Of a stretch of DNA of 64,000 bases, positions 31,674 through 41,899 are shown piece by piece; the stretch's first letter is position 1, and every line of letters begins with the position of its first letter. The stretch lies in contig KV918778.1 of assembly GCA_002049455.2 (NCBI GenBank), positions 62,001-126,000 on the forward strand, in the 5' to 3' direction. Position numbers and translations under genes: made by a program. Source of the DNA: Porphyra umbilicalis (taxonomy: Eukaryota; Rhodophyta; Bangiophyceae; Bangiales; Bangiaceae). Under the pieces are notes generated by a model, which was given only the letters and a program-made list of their open reading frames with translations, was not told the origin of the DNA and ran no database searches.

Positions 31674-32600
31674 TCAGCGTCTCCTCGAGTCGGGCAAAGC
31701 GGACCTCGTCGTTGATGCCGCGTTGCCGTTGAAGCGGAACGCGACCGTCCGCCACCAGGGGCGGGGGGACGGGCGGTCCGCCGCGCCGTGGGTGTACACG
31801 CCCTCCTCCAGCGGCAGCGGGAAGAACTCGGTGCAGGCCTCCACCGCCGGGGCCCAACACGGCTGCGCCTCCCAAAGGCGGGCGACCAACGTGACGCAGG
31901 CCTTCGTCTGGATGATGCGGTGGACGAAGGGACCGACGAGATTGAAGGGCGGGTTGGCCCAGCAGTTGTCCGTCGTCCAGTCGTGGACCAGCGCGTTGAC
32001 GCCCGACGAGTTGGGGGTGGCGACGCGCGAGAAGAAGCGGCCACAGCGCGTTGTCAAGTCGGTTGCGAACAGGTCCAGGGTGTGCGGCCCGTACTTGGCC
32101 TCGAGCTGCGTAAACCCGGCACAGCTCAGCGTCCAGTCGGTGCTGTCCCGTTCGCGGGAGAGGCGGTCCGCCCAGAGGATGAGCGCCGACGGCAGGTGCT
32201 CGGGCCGGAGCACGACGCCCATCGCCTCGGTGAGGGCGTGCAGGTGGCGGAGCTCGGCCATCATAGTCGGCGACGAGGACGTGCCCTTGTTGATGACACC
32301 AATCGCCACCGTCGAGTCCATCTTGAGCCGGATGATGGACTCGCGGTCGGCGAGGAGGTGCCGGAACGACTGGAGCCCCAGCCGCACGGCGCCGAGCTGG
32401 AGCGGGTTGATGTGCAGCGGCCGTCGGTGCGGTCCGTGGAAGCCCCGTGCCGGGACGACGCCGTTGAACACCGCCCCCCACCCCACTGTGCTGGTATTCG
32501 TCTCCATCGTGACGGTCGGCGAGGCGGGCCAGAAGGCCCGACCCGTCGACGAGTGCCGCCGCAGCTCCGACCACCAAGCCAGGTCCCGCAAGCACTGGTG
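31674..32600 (-). CDS. DIRS RNase H and adenine-methyltransferase-like domains
   Basis: Read after the RT but in the next frame (open from 33212, meaningful from about 32600). The RNase H part contains STVGWGAVFNGVV, HINPLQLGAVRLGL, KMDSTVAIGVINKG and LILWADRLSRE, the D-E-D-D layout of this enzyme, which removes RNA from the hybrid. It is followed by a methyltransferase-like segment: HTLDLFATDLTTRCGRFFSR, then DNCWANPPFNLVGPFVHRI, whose NPPF matches the catalytic motif of Dam-type N6-adenine methyltransferases. A methyltransferase is a known hallmark of many DIRS and PAT elements; its role in the cycle is unclear. The frame difference from RT suggests a one-base indel near 32.6 kb, because RT and RNase H are normally one polypeptide. 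Confidence 0.75.
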   Translation of the reverse strand, partial: HQCLRDLAWWSELRRHSSTGRAFWPASPTVTMETNTSTVGWGAVFNGVVPARGFHGPHRRPLHINPLQLGAVRLGLQSFRHLLADRESIIRLKMDSTVAIGVINKGTSSSPTMMAELRHLHALTEAMGVVLRPEHLPSALILWADRLSRERDSTDWTLSCAGFTQLEAKYGPHTLDLFATDLTTRCGRFFSRVATPNSSGVNALVHDWTTDNCWANPPFNLVGPFVHRIIQTKACVTLVARLWEAQPCWAPAVEACTEFFPLPLEEGVYTHGAADRPSPRPWWRTVAFRFNGNAASTTRSALPDSRRR

Positions 32601-33814
32601 GGTGAGAGCACGTCGCCCGTCACCCACGCGTTGAGCGCCGCGTAAAGGGCGGCGAGGTGGAAGCGGGCGGTCGGCACGCTCAAGTGCGAGCTGACCGCCT
32701 TCCCCACAAACGAACGCAGCGGGGAGAACTTGACGTGCCGGCGGTGGGCGGTCGCCCAGCGGTGGAGGAAGGACGCCATCTGTTCGACGGAAAGGGCGCG
32801 GTCCGGGGGCAAAAGGAAGAGGCGGCGCGCCGAGTCGACGGTGTGCCCAAGAAGGCGGACCGCGGTGGGGCCGTCCCGTACGCCCTTCTTGGGGTGGACG
32901 CGCAGCCCCAGGCTCCGGAAGAGGCGCTCGACCGTGCGGAATGCGTCGACCGCCTCGGCTTGCGTCGCCGGATGGCCACGTCTCGCCGGGGGGGCGCCGC
33001 CAAAATCGTCGACGTAGGCGATCATCCGAAATCCTTTGCCACGTAGGCATTGTATGACTGGGCGGCAAACCTTGGTCCACGTGTACGGGGCGACCCGCAG
33101 CCCGAAGGGCATGGTCAGCGGAATGAAAATGCGGCCATCCAGCTCGAACGCCAGGTAGAGAGCATCCTCCGGCCGGAGGAGGAGGTGGTGGTAGGCGTCT
33201 GCGACGTCCCATACCAGCATGGCGTCCGCCGGACGGAGGACCTGTGCGAGGTCGGCCAGAGTTTCATAGCGGCACGTCCGCTGCGCCATGAAGCTGTTCG
33301 GGTACCGATATTCCATGACCGTCCGCTCCGCGCCGCCGCTCGACCGCGCGACAAAGGCCGGGGAAATGACCCGTATGCGCCCCAACTCCGCCGGGTCCGT
33401 CACCTCCCGGACGTATTCGAGGTCCAGCTGCCGCTGGATCTCGCCAACCAAGAAGGCCGCGTCCGCCGGCGACGCGGGGTACGGGCGGGCCCGCCGCGGC
33501 GGGGGACGGCTCGTCCATGGGATCTTCACCCCATGGGCGATCGTGTCCAGCACCCAGGCGCTCGATCCCAGCGTGTTCCACTCCGGTAGGGCGCGGCGCA
33601 CGCGATGGGCCGGGCGCTGCCCAACGGGCATTTTCGCCTCCCGGGGGGCCAAAGCGGGTGTGGCACTCGGCAACAGCGGTCGCAACCGCGGCGGCGGCGC
33701 GACCGGGGGCTCCGCGGGTACCTTCGCCGAGGGCATTGCCCGGGAAGACGACCCGCGGTCCGAGATGGTGGCGGCGAGCGGGCGCTTCGGCCCCTTGCCC
33801 TTGCCGCGCACCAT
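32600..33814 (-). CDS. DIRS reverse transcriptase
   Basis: The RT copies element RNA to DNA. Counting from Met 33814, the sequence shows VWDVADAYHH with catalytic Asp203 (and D206), IPLTMPFGLRVAPYTW (residues 241-256) for motif B', and the YVDD box at 267-270 (MIAYVDDFGG), followed by FRSLGLRVHPKKG and FLLPP thumb-proximal motifs. The frame is open upstream without a stop into Gly-rich Gag-like sequence, so Gag and RT may be fused or the RT start may be elsewhere. It loses sense near 32.6 kb, where RNase H continues in another frame. All key RT residues are intact. Confidence 0.85.
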
Positions 33815-35090
33815 CGCGGGAGGGGCTACTTGCGCGCCGCAGCGCGGGCCGGAGCGTCGCCGCCCCCAGGGCCGTGGGGGCCCCGACGGCCGGCGTTGCC
33901 GCCACCGTTTCCACCGCTACCGTTGCTGCCACCGCTCCTGTTTCCACCGCCACCGTAGCTGCCTCCGCTCTTGCCGTTGGTGCCGCGGGCACCGTCGCGG
34001 CGCGCCCCTCCGCCGCCGTCACCGGCAGCGTCGCGGGCGGGCGCGCGGAAGCCGCGCGCAGCCGCTCCGATCTTCGCAGAGGCATGAACCTCTGCGCGAG
34101 CGACGCGGGCGAGAAACTTTCGTGCGCTGGAGCCACGGAGGGTATTGCGCGGGACGGCTGTCGCGTGAGCGAACGCGTCGGCGAGCGCCGGCTCCGTCTG
34201 GCGGAGCGCGAGGAAGTCGTAGCGGGCTGCGCCGAGCGCGTAGATGCGGCGGGCGGACAGGAGAAGGGCGATGAGCTCCTCGTCGTCGACCCCGTCGTCA
34301 CTGAAGAGGTACGCCTGAAGGGAATTGGAAAGCTGCTCCGTCCAGGCGAGCGACTGATACCACGCCCGTGCCTCGTGCTCGTCCCGCGTGCCAGCCGCAA
34401 AGGTGGCGGCGTGGCGCGTGTCCTCGGGGGAGAACGGGACGGGCAGCCCGTCGCGTCGCTCGACGCACGACGGGATGGAGAAGGCGCCGAGGGTGTCCTG
34501 GGCGCCGTCGGGGAGCGCAACACTGTCGAACCCGACGTCGAACCGGTCGCCACCGTCGCGCTTGTCCTTGTCATTGCGGCGGATGCCGCGCTCGGGGACC
34601 GCGGGGGCGCCGTGCGAGACGCCAGGCGCGCCGACCGCCGGGGGTCCCGGAAGAGCGAGGCGGCATGCCGCTGCATATCTGCGGTGGCCGCGTCGGTCGT
34701 GGCGCCGCCGGGCGCGTACGTGGCAAGCCGGGCGTTCGCGGCGGCGAGGTCCCGCGCGAGCGTACGGATGACCTCAGCGTCGGTGCGCTTGGCAGCCGCA
34801 GCCGGCGGGGCCCTCCCCTCTGGATTGGCTGCCGCCGCGGCGACGGCGGAGTCGGCAGCGTCGGCGAGACGGAGGCGCTCGATCTCACTCGGCGTCCCCT
34901 CCTCGTCGTCCAGGTCCGACCCGTCCCTTGCCGGCGGGTCGGGCACCGTCGCGGCCAGCACGTCGTTCGTCGACCCCGGCGTGCTCCCCAGAGCAAGGGG
35001 CGCGGCGGCGGCGGCGGAGGCGGCGGTGGCGGCGGCGGCGATGGCGGCATGGTCGACGGTGATGCCGTCGACGTTGCTGCCGGTGCTCAT
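33815..35090 (-). CDS. DIRS Gag-like protein with a frame break
   Basis: ATG 35090 starts MSTGSNVDGITVDHAAIAAA, with an acidic part (DGSDLDDEEGTPSEIERLRL) and an Ala-rich helix region. Near 34.6 kb this frame becomes Ser/Arg/Pro noise, while the next frame becomes coherent: GDRFDVGFDSVALPDGAQDT, ARAWYQSLAWTEQLSNSLQA, EELIALLLSARRIYALGAAR, ending in a Gly/Asn-rich basic stretch (GGSYGGGNRSGGSNGSGGN) typical of nucleic-acid-binding Gag tails, then running into the RT frame. A single-base indel at about 34.59-34.63 kb explains this. It may be an assembly error in GC-rich sequence or a real lesion. Confidence 0.6.
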
Positions 35091-35161
35091 GCTTGGGCAC
35101 GCGACGTCAAACCGTGGGCAGGGGCCCAGTAGAATTGCTTCGAGCTGCGTGCTTTACCACC

Positions 35162-35600
35162 CAGCGAGAAGCAAGGACGTTGGGGGACAGAGGGGGAACA
35201 AGAAAAGAGAGAGAGCGCGCCCTTCTTGTACTCAACACTCCTCCGTTCGTCGCCCGCCGTCCGCGCCGCCCCGGCCGTCCGCCCGCCGTCTCGTCCCGCG
35301 TCGCTGGCGCGGTGCGCCGTGCGCGCGCTTCGCCGCGGGCGCGCGCGGTGCCCCCCCCCCCCCCCGCCGACGCGGGTAGGGCGGGGCTGGGGCGGCTGCT
35401 CGAGGTTGAGGAAGTGCTTGCTGTCGTTAGGGCGCTGCGGCGGCCGCGGCGCGGCATCGGTTGCGTCCGTTCCGGGCGGGCAACGCCGGCCCCCGGCAGG
35501 GGGCCGCCACGTAGGCCATCATGTCGCGGCCCCCCGCCGCCGCACCGCCCCCAGGAATACTTTCCGGTGGCGGTTCCAAAGCAAATCGTAGACAGCAGTG
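35162..35600 (-). repeat. DIRS direct repeat A1 (439 bp)
   Basis: The 5' end of the element. It is 98.9% identical to A2 at 30182-30620. The base after its end (35601) is host NOM1 sequence. Confidence 0.9.
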
Positions 35601-36130
35601 AAGTCCCGTTCTCCGAACCGCTGCTGCTGTCGTCTGCATCGGACCAGTCGTCCGCGTCAGCGCGCGAGTCGTTGCCAACGTCCGACGCAGACGCGTCCCC
35701 TTCCGAAGACGCGCACCGGTCGCCGTCCGAGTCGGATCCCCCCCCACCCGAGTCGGACGCCTCCTCCCCCGACAGCAAACCACCATCGTCGCTGTCATCC
35801 CCCCTTCCCCCACCGTCATCAGCCGCATCACCAACGGCGCCGCCACCCCCCCCTCGTCCTCTTACGTCTCGCACTCCTCCACCTCCACCCCATCATCGGC
35901 CACCCGCCGCCGCTTCTTGGGCGGCTCACACGCGCGGAGGAGCGCGAGCAAGTCGGGGTCGCCTGCAAACTCCGTGTCATAGTTGAACGACGCGTCCCCG
36001 TCCCCGCCGGCGTTCCCACCGTCGCCCGCGCCGGCGGCGCGGCGCTTGACGTTTTTGCCGCCGCGCCGGCGGCCGCCAGTGAGCTTCCGCTCGAGGCGTC
36101 TGGGTCCCCCACCGCCCCCGCCGCCCCACC
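35601..36130 (-). pseudogene. NOM1: NOM1/SGD1 N-terminal basic and acidic region, upstream of the DIRS insertion
   Basis: From about 36.1 kb the minus strand reads RRLERKLTGGRRRGGKNVKR, then ASFNYDTEFAGDPDLLALLR and PPKKRRRVADDGVEVEE, a basic, nuclear-type sequence. After a TAA next to a good splice donor (GTAAGAG at about 35871) or a poly-G slippage site, an acidic stretch follows (GDDSDDGGLLSGEEASDSGG; DDWSDADDSSSGSENGT) that ends at the DIRS junction. NOM1 proteins have such a basic-then-acidic, poorly conserved N-terminus. Assignment here rests mainly on continuity with the conserved part across the insertion. The true start is not identified; long G runs upstream make frames unreliable. 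Confidence 0.5.
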
Positions 36131-36845
36131 GTCGTCGACGCAGACGCTGCCCACGTCTGCCGCATACGAGGCACGGAGCTCCGCCTGTGCCTCGGCGCGG
36201 GTGCCGCCAATGGTGGCGGCAGCCAGCTGCGCGGCCGTCGCAGACGCGGCGCGCTCCCGCTTGCGCCGCCGCTTGGCCGCCCGCTTGGTCGCCGCCGCCT
36301 CCGCCACCTCTGCCGCCGCCGCCGCCGCCACCGCCGCCGCCTCACCGTCGCCACCGCTGCCGCCGCCACCGCCGCCGCTGTCGCCACGCCTAGCGGTCGC
36401 ACGAACGGCCCCGCGAGGTGCGTTGCGCGGCGCACCCCCCCCCCCCGCGCGCGGCAGCGGCAAGTGGCGACGCGGGTGATGGCCCCCCCCCGGGGCGGGG
36501 GGCCCCCGACCCCGCAGCGCCTTGCGGGCGGCCTTTCGCGCCGCCGCGTGCGTGCGCGGCAGCCGCCGGGAGCGGGTGGAGACGGAGAGCTCCGTGCCGG
36601 CGCGGACCTCGTCAACAGAGGTAGGATCTCACTCAGCCACAGAAACTCTGGAATACCATCGCGAGCTGGGCACGAGATCTTGTCGGTTGCAGCAGTCACA
36701 GAGCTGGAATAATGCACTGCGGCTCGTCGGGCGTCTGACAGCAAATTCGACGGCTCGTGAACGCTCTTTTCACACCAAAAACCTGCTGCCGTGCCGCGTG
36801 GCTGCGGCGCCGTTGGCGTGGGGGACTCCAAGGCGCTCGCCGCCG
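36131..36845. other. GC-rich, low-complexity DNA upstream of NOM1 N-terminus
   Basis: Several overlapping Ala/Arg/Gly-rich frames exist with runs of C and G. One minus frame with AAATKRAAKRRRKRERAASA may belong to the NOM1 5' end, but frame breaks prevent a call. Confidence 0.3.
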
Positions 36846-36935
36846 CCACCGTGCTGTGCTGCGCAAGTGGGGTCGGAGCACATTGGCCTTTTTACCGATG
36901 CGGAACACACATTCTGATGTGTGCGGCCACGGCAT
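36846..36935 (-). repeat. Dispersed repeat copy, partial
   Basis: Inverted match to 54288-54360 (shared word CCGCATCGG, AAAAAGGCCAATG and a 26-base run ending in GCAGCACAGC, with few differences). A second piece of the same repeat lies at 38755-38815. Confidence 0.7.
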
Positions 36936-38754
36936 TTCGACTCGTCATTAGGGACTTTTGGCAGTTCTTTTATCGGCACCTTTTGTGGGTTCTTTGTGGG
37001 GACGCCATGGCCACGAGATATTCATCCCCACAAATGCACTGCGACTTTTGGCCCCTCAACTGACGACAGATTGTGGGCAGCCCCTAGCACTTGTTCGCAA
37101 TTGCAACACGGAGCTACAACATTTTTTCGCCGCGGGCCGTCGGGCGGCACCATGGACGTTTACTCGCAGCCGGCCCGCTGTCTTCAGTGACGTTCGCCAT
37201 GGTCGCCATCGCCGAGTACTCCATTGGCAGCGTCCACCATGCGCGGCGTCGCCTAAAGATTCTTGGAGCGGGACGAGAACAACACCCCTGTCGCCACGTA
37301 CCACGGCACGTCAATGCGCGCGGGCGCCAGCACGGCTCACTATGCTTAGAAGCACAGAACTTTTTAGCTTAGGACGCAGGGAAAGGGGGCAGGGAGGGGG
37401 GAGCAGCGAGAGGGAGCGGATGTTGCCCGTGTGCAAGCCGAGGTGGTTGATCTGACGTCGATGGGCCGTCAGTCCGCAGTCGCTGCAAAGAAATCCGATT
37501 TGGGACGCCACGTTACATGAAATTAATCGACCAGACGCTCCCCACAGATGTTGCGAGGTCGTCGGGACGGGACCCCTCCACACGAGAAATGGGATCGCAA
37601 TGGTGGGAAGATGCGCCTCTGACAGTAAACGTGTCCTACGTGGCGCCCCAGATGCCCACAAAGCTCCCCACAAATCAGTTGCCAAAAGTCTCTATTGAGC
37701 GTTCGACGGGAGTGAAGCTCGGCACATTCTGAAAGGGTCCTTGCACACTGCCCACATGTGTAATGTGTACCTGCATCGCGGTGCTGATGCCTCTTTGAGA
37801 GCCACAAGACTGGCGCCATTTGGTTGCCAATGGTCCAATGGAAGCCATGCAGCACCTTCCATGGGGACGAGACCTGAGATGAAACATGATGTCTGACCAG
37901 CCTCCGGGAGTTGGGCAAGTTCTTGCTGCAGTTCGCCGTGTAAGACGAGAATTTGGGCGTTGGCCTGCCAGCGGCAGCGGTGGTGGACGTCGTTGGGCGA
38001 CGCTACACATGAGCCAGCCTCCCCCTGTGCGTTATTCATGCGGCGCTGGCTGGAGGAGGAGCTTACCATTATGGAGCTCTTCATCATGCGTCTACAGTAC
38101 GAACGTGCCCGAGTTTGAGCTGTGCGCATGAACAGATGGGGTCGTGCTGCAGGACATTGCACTGGCGGCCGAGCGACTCTATCACTCTCCTACTCAAGAT
38201 AGTTGCCCCTGATGTGGATAAAGATGAAGACTATGGTTACGTCACAGCCTGACATTGTTCTCCGCGTGGACGTGCATGCGTACGTGCAATGGTCCAGCTT
38301 GAGGGGATGCCCATTGAGCTCAGTGGCACTTTTTTCTTGCCTGTGCGGCTTCTGAGCGTCTCTGTCGGTGGATTGCATTAGGAATGTTTTTCTGGCTGGC
38401 ATGTCTGTGGGAGTAACGGAGATGCTCCTGTGCCTTCCACGCGGTGATCGTGTACAGCAGTTGGGTCACTCGTCCTCTGCTACTGCTGTGCTTACTGTGG
38501 GGAGATTTTCCCGCAGAATGCGTAGTACGCCGCGCAGAGTATCACATCAGGCCGCAGACGCTGCCACATCGGGACCTTGGCATTATGGCGGCATTCGCCC
38601 TTTTTACTCATTCCGCTGTGAAGAGCTGATGGGCTCATCGTTGGCATGCGGACACTGCATATTTGTATAATACTCATAATGATCACGCGCAACTGTTGGT
38701 ATAAAGTGGGCAAATCAACGGTGACCCCAACTTTTGTTAACAAACAAATGTGTT
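36936..38754. other. Non-coding repeat-like DNA
   Basis: No coding frame of quality is present. Diverged inverted segments at about 36948-37008 and 37640-37712 share GGGACTTTTGGCA-like and TTTGTGGGG-like words, possibly worn ends of an old element. Confidence 0.35.
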
Positions 38755-38815
38755 GAATATGGTGGTTTTCCCAATTTTGGCCACGCCCAGCGACTCGTAG
38801 TTTCCGGAAACTATA
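38755..38815 (-). repeat. Dispersed repeat copy, partial, with an empty site
   Basis: Inverted match to 54200-54262 (shared word GTGGTTTTCCCAATTTTGGC). In this copy the sequence beside the match is a short palindrome around TTCCGGAA, while in the 54.2-kb copy the TIR element at 53571-54198 ends at the equivalent TA. Confidence 0.65.
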
Positions 38816-39634
38816 ACATGCCATCCCCACCACCCCCCCCAATGCATCAGAATCGCTTATGCCGAGTGCGAGCGGGACGCCAGCAGCTCTGTCATGCGTG
38901 CCACTTTCGATAAACCCCGGTATCCGGACGAGATGTATGTGGACCGGTCCCACGTATTCGGCTCTCTGGTGGCCCCGAGAGAAGGCGCTTGTGCCAGCCA
39001 GGCGAGCAGGCGGCGCGGGTGGGCAAAGTATCGTGTCCTCAGTAAATGACCCAAACGAGAACCCCTAACTGGGGCTCTCAGTGGGGGTGTAGTTCTTCAT
39101 GAGAGCATTCACCTGTGCTCTGAGCCTCGACGGGCGGGCAAAGTATCACCCCCCATCGGACGCTGTCAGCATCCCCGGGAGCGGGCGAATCACCCTCATT
39201 GGTCCGTTCACAGCTCGACTCACGGCAATGTGGGTTGGCCCTCAACGGTCCAAATCAGATAGGCAGCTGACGTTCAGTGGGCCGAAATCAGACTTCGTCT
39301 GACCGCGTCGTTCGGGACTGGGCCACATCTGAATTCTCCTCGGCCGATCTGCTTCTCACAAAGGCAGGCACTGGTGCGGCAAATGGCTCTGGTTTCCACG
39401 ACAATTCGCGCAACCACTAAAGCTGAGCTCCCCACAGACAGCCTGATGGACCGCTCTCTTCAAGTGGGTCGCGTGACATCTTCCTTGTGGGCAACGCCGT
39501 GCTTGCGGCTTCAGCCGTGCCCCCTGGCAGGTTCCCCGGCGCCCCCTGGCAGGTTCCCCGGCGCCCCCTGGAGGATTCCTCCGCGTTCCCTGCTGATGCG
39601 CGATGGCGACTTGCTTTGCCTCCGCTGCCGCCTT
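38816..39634. other. Intergenic, nothing recognised
   Basis: Apart from a duplicated GCGGGCAAAGTATC word (about 39016 and 39134), I see no feature. Confidence 0.3.
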
Positions 39635-40520
39635 TCCGCCCGCCGACCAGGGGGCGCCGCCGTGGTGCTCGGTGTCTCCTTCGCCGCCGCTGGCTGTGCT
39701 TGCCGACCACCGCCGGGGCATGACCGCGTTTCGAGGCGTGCGTCGCCTTCCATCGCTGCCCGCCGCCATGGCGGCGCCGTCCCGTCGCTCAGTGTGCCGC
39801 CGCGTCGATACCGAAAGCCGATTGGGCGGTGCCGTCTTTCTCGGTGTTGTTGTCCTGCGCTGCCGGCCACCCAAGGGGCTCCGCCGCTTCGCTTGGAGCC
39901 CCCTTCGCCTCCGACGCCCGGTCCCGCGTGCGACTGACGGAGCACGGCCGTGCTGCTCGTCGTGCGTCCCTCTTTCTCGCTGCCCGCTGACGGGGCGCCG
40001 TCGTGCTGCTCGTCGTGCGTCCCTCTCCCTCGTTGCCCGCTGCCGAGGCGCCGTCGTGTTGCTCGGTGTGCCGCCCCGCCCGTCCCTGCGAACCGCCGAC
40101 GGGGCGCCGTCGTGTTGCTCGGGGTGCACCGCCGCGCCCCCCCCGTTCCTGCGCGCTGCTGACGGGGCGCCGTCGTGTTGCTCCGGGTGCTCCGCACCGC
40201 CCTGTTCGTCCCTGCGCACTGCGAGCGGGGCGCCGTCGCATTACTCTTTGAGCTTTCCCGTCCCTGGCCGTCGCCGACGCGGCAGTGCTACCACCGTCCG
40301 TGTGTCTTACCCTCGCCGTCGGCCTCCCAAGGGGCGCCGACGCTTTGGTCGGTGTCTCCTTTTCCGCCATCGCCCGTTCCCGATCTCCACCGCCAGGGGA
40401 CCGCCCCGTTCTTTGGCGTACGTCCCTCCCCGTCCCTGCCGGCCGGCGTCGGGTCGCCGCGACCTCCCTCGGAGTGTATCGCCCTCCCCGCTCGCCGCTG
40501 ACGGGGCGTCGTCGTGTGAT
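39635..40520 (+). repeat. Minisatellite of ~60-65-bp units
   Basis: Roughly a dozen diverged units share GACGGGGCGCCGTCGTGTTG followed by CTCGGTGTGC-like sequence and a C-rich spacer. The clearest units are between 39.93 and 40.25 kb. On the plus strand it reads TGRRRVARGAPPRP; on the minus strand PEQHDGAPSAxRRDG, both with a period of about 21 residues. The last unit (about 40501) runs directly into the transposase start at 40519, so the array may serve as its leader. Confidence 0.75.
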
Positions 40521-41771
40521 GTTCGTCTCTGCTGCAGTTGGGAAGACGGACTCCTCTGCGTCCTGGTCGTCGACCGAGAACTCGCCGTCCTCTCGCGTGA
40601 TGTCGGCCGGGGCGAGCTCGACGACGTCGGCCGAGACGGGCTCAACGTCTTCATCGCGTTCTTCGTCTTCAACAGAGACCGGCCTGTCGGATCATTCTGG
40701 CAACGACAGCGACGCTGCCCCCGACGGCGCCGTCATGTTTCCGGAAGAGACGCGCGAGCACGTGCTCGGTTTGCTGGAGGAGGGCTACCACGCTAGCGAC
40801 GTTGCCGAGATTATTGGCTGCTCGCAGCGGTCCATGCGTCGCTGGATCAAGCACTTTGACACGAACGGGACGGTGTGGTGCCATCCACGTCTGCACAACC
40901 ACCACAACGACGCGGCCATCCGCCACACACATCTCACGCGCGCTATCCTCACACTTGTGGAAGCTGAGCCTGCGGCGTTCTTGCGCGACCATGTAGACCT
41001 GCTCGTTGCGCTAAGCATCGACCACCCCACCAGCGACCATCGATGGGTCAGCGCAGCCACGGTATACCGTGTGTTGCGGTACCACGGCTACACTCGCAAG
41101 AAGATCGAGCGGCTGTACGCAGAAAGCTCCGAGGCCGTTCAACGGGGGTTTGCTGTTCTGATTGACGAGATCCCTATGCGATGCCTCGTGTCATGCGACG
41201 AGACGCACACGGGGGGCAGCGACATGCTACGTCGCTTCGGCCGATCCCGTCGGAACGTGCCCTGCGTCCTGCGCGACCGGGACACGCGGCCGATGAAGCG
41301 GACGAGCACGATGATGGGGGTGACGTTGACCCACGGCGTGCTGTGGTCGCAGACCGTGATAGTCGGCAATGCGCAGACCTCCGACGACTGGCGCTTGTTC
41401 CTGCAATGTCTTCACGCGCACATGAACACCTATATCCCGGGGCTGCCGTGGGAGATGCAGCCGGACGCCTGCGTTGTGCTGTACGACAACGCGAGCATCC
41501 ACGACCACTGGGGGGACGAGTATATGCAGGCGAATGGCATCCACTATGTGCGTCTTCCGCCGCACTCGCCGAACTTGCAGCCGATCGAGGGCGTCTTCGC
41601 CGAGCTGAAGAATCACGTGAGTTCGCTTGTGTACGAGGACGGGCGGTACTTGGACAAGCCCTTCCACCTGATGGCAGCCGCTGTTGGCATGCTCACAACT
41701 GCACAGGTCGCCGGCCAGTTCTCCCTTGTGTCGCATGAGATCACCCGGCTCCTTACGGGTGTGGCTCCCGC
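40519..41771 (+). CDS. IS630/Tc1-mariner-type DDE transposase
   Basis: Cuts and pastes DNA at TA targets. From ATG 40519 a Ser-rich leader of ~70 residues precedes MFPEETREHVLGLLEEGYHA (Met 73), which starts a helix-turn-helix: EIIGCSQRSMRRWIKHFDTN. The catalytic triad is visible: Asp227 in LVSCDETHTGG, Asp323 in VVLYDNASIHDH, and Glu357 in HSPNLQPIEGVFAELK, with 33 residues between the last two. The frame reaches TGA 41773-41775, but a strong donor (GTGAGT at 41772) and acceptor (CTTTTTAG ending 41818) would skip that stop and add about 25 residues. Met 40519 is adjacent to a minisatellite; Met 73 is an alternative start. I found no TIRs matching the gene's flanks. It appears intact. Confidence 0.8.
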
Positions 41772-41818
41772 GTGAGTTGTTGCTGTTATCTCTGATGGTA
41801 GCTCTTTTCTCTTTTTAG
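41772..41818 (+). other. Candidate 47-nt spliceosomal intron
   Basis: Donor GTGAGT, a T-rich 3' half and acceptor TTTTTAG. Splicing removes the TGA at 41773-41775 and leads to a new stop about 70 bp later. Confidence 0.45.
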
Positions 41819-41899
41819 TTCCACGGCCTGTGCGAATGGGGGTTGCACTGATGTGTTGGTCTGTTGGCATATGCGGCGGTGGCGTGTGTGAAAAATTTT

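Larger units (their letters stand above)
29795..35600 (-). mobile_element. 5.8-kb DIRS-group tyrosine-recombinase retroelement inserted in NOM1
   Basis: DIRS-group elements integrate with a tyrosine recombinase and make no target duplication. Coding order on the minus strand is Gag-like, RT, RNase H, an adenine methyltransferase-like domain, then tyrosine recombinase. Repeats resemble the split direct repeats of PAT/Ngaro-type elements: A1 (35162-35600) at the 5' end, short B1 (30630-30651), A2 (30182-30620), and a 22-bp B2 (29795-29816) at the 3' end. Unlike the textbook A1-ORFs-B1-A2-B2 layout, 365 bp lie between A2 and B2. Joining 29794 to 35601 restores an in-frame acidic NOM1 sequence with no duplication, which fixes both boundaries. 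A1 and A2 differ at five positions, so the insertion looks young, although two frame breaks affect the ORFs. Confidence 0.85.

Noticed and set aside
29795-35600. LTR retrotransposon with two 439-bp LTRs
   Set aside because: One repeat copy is internal to the 3' end, there is no target duplication, no aspartic protease or DDE integrase is seen, and a tyrosine recombinase is present.
36948-37712. Diverged inverted segments as TIRs of a 760-bp element
   Set aside because: Similarity is patchy with gaps and no target duplication could be identified; only noted as a possibility.
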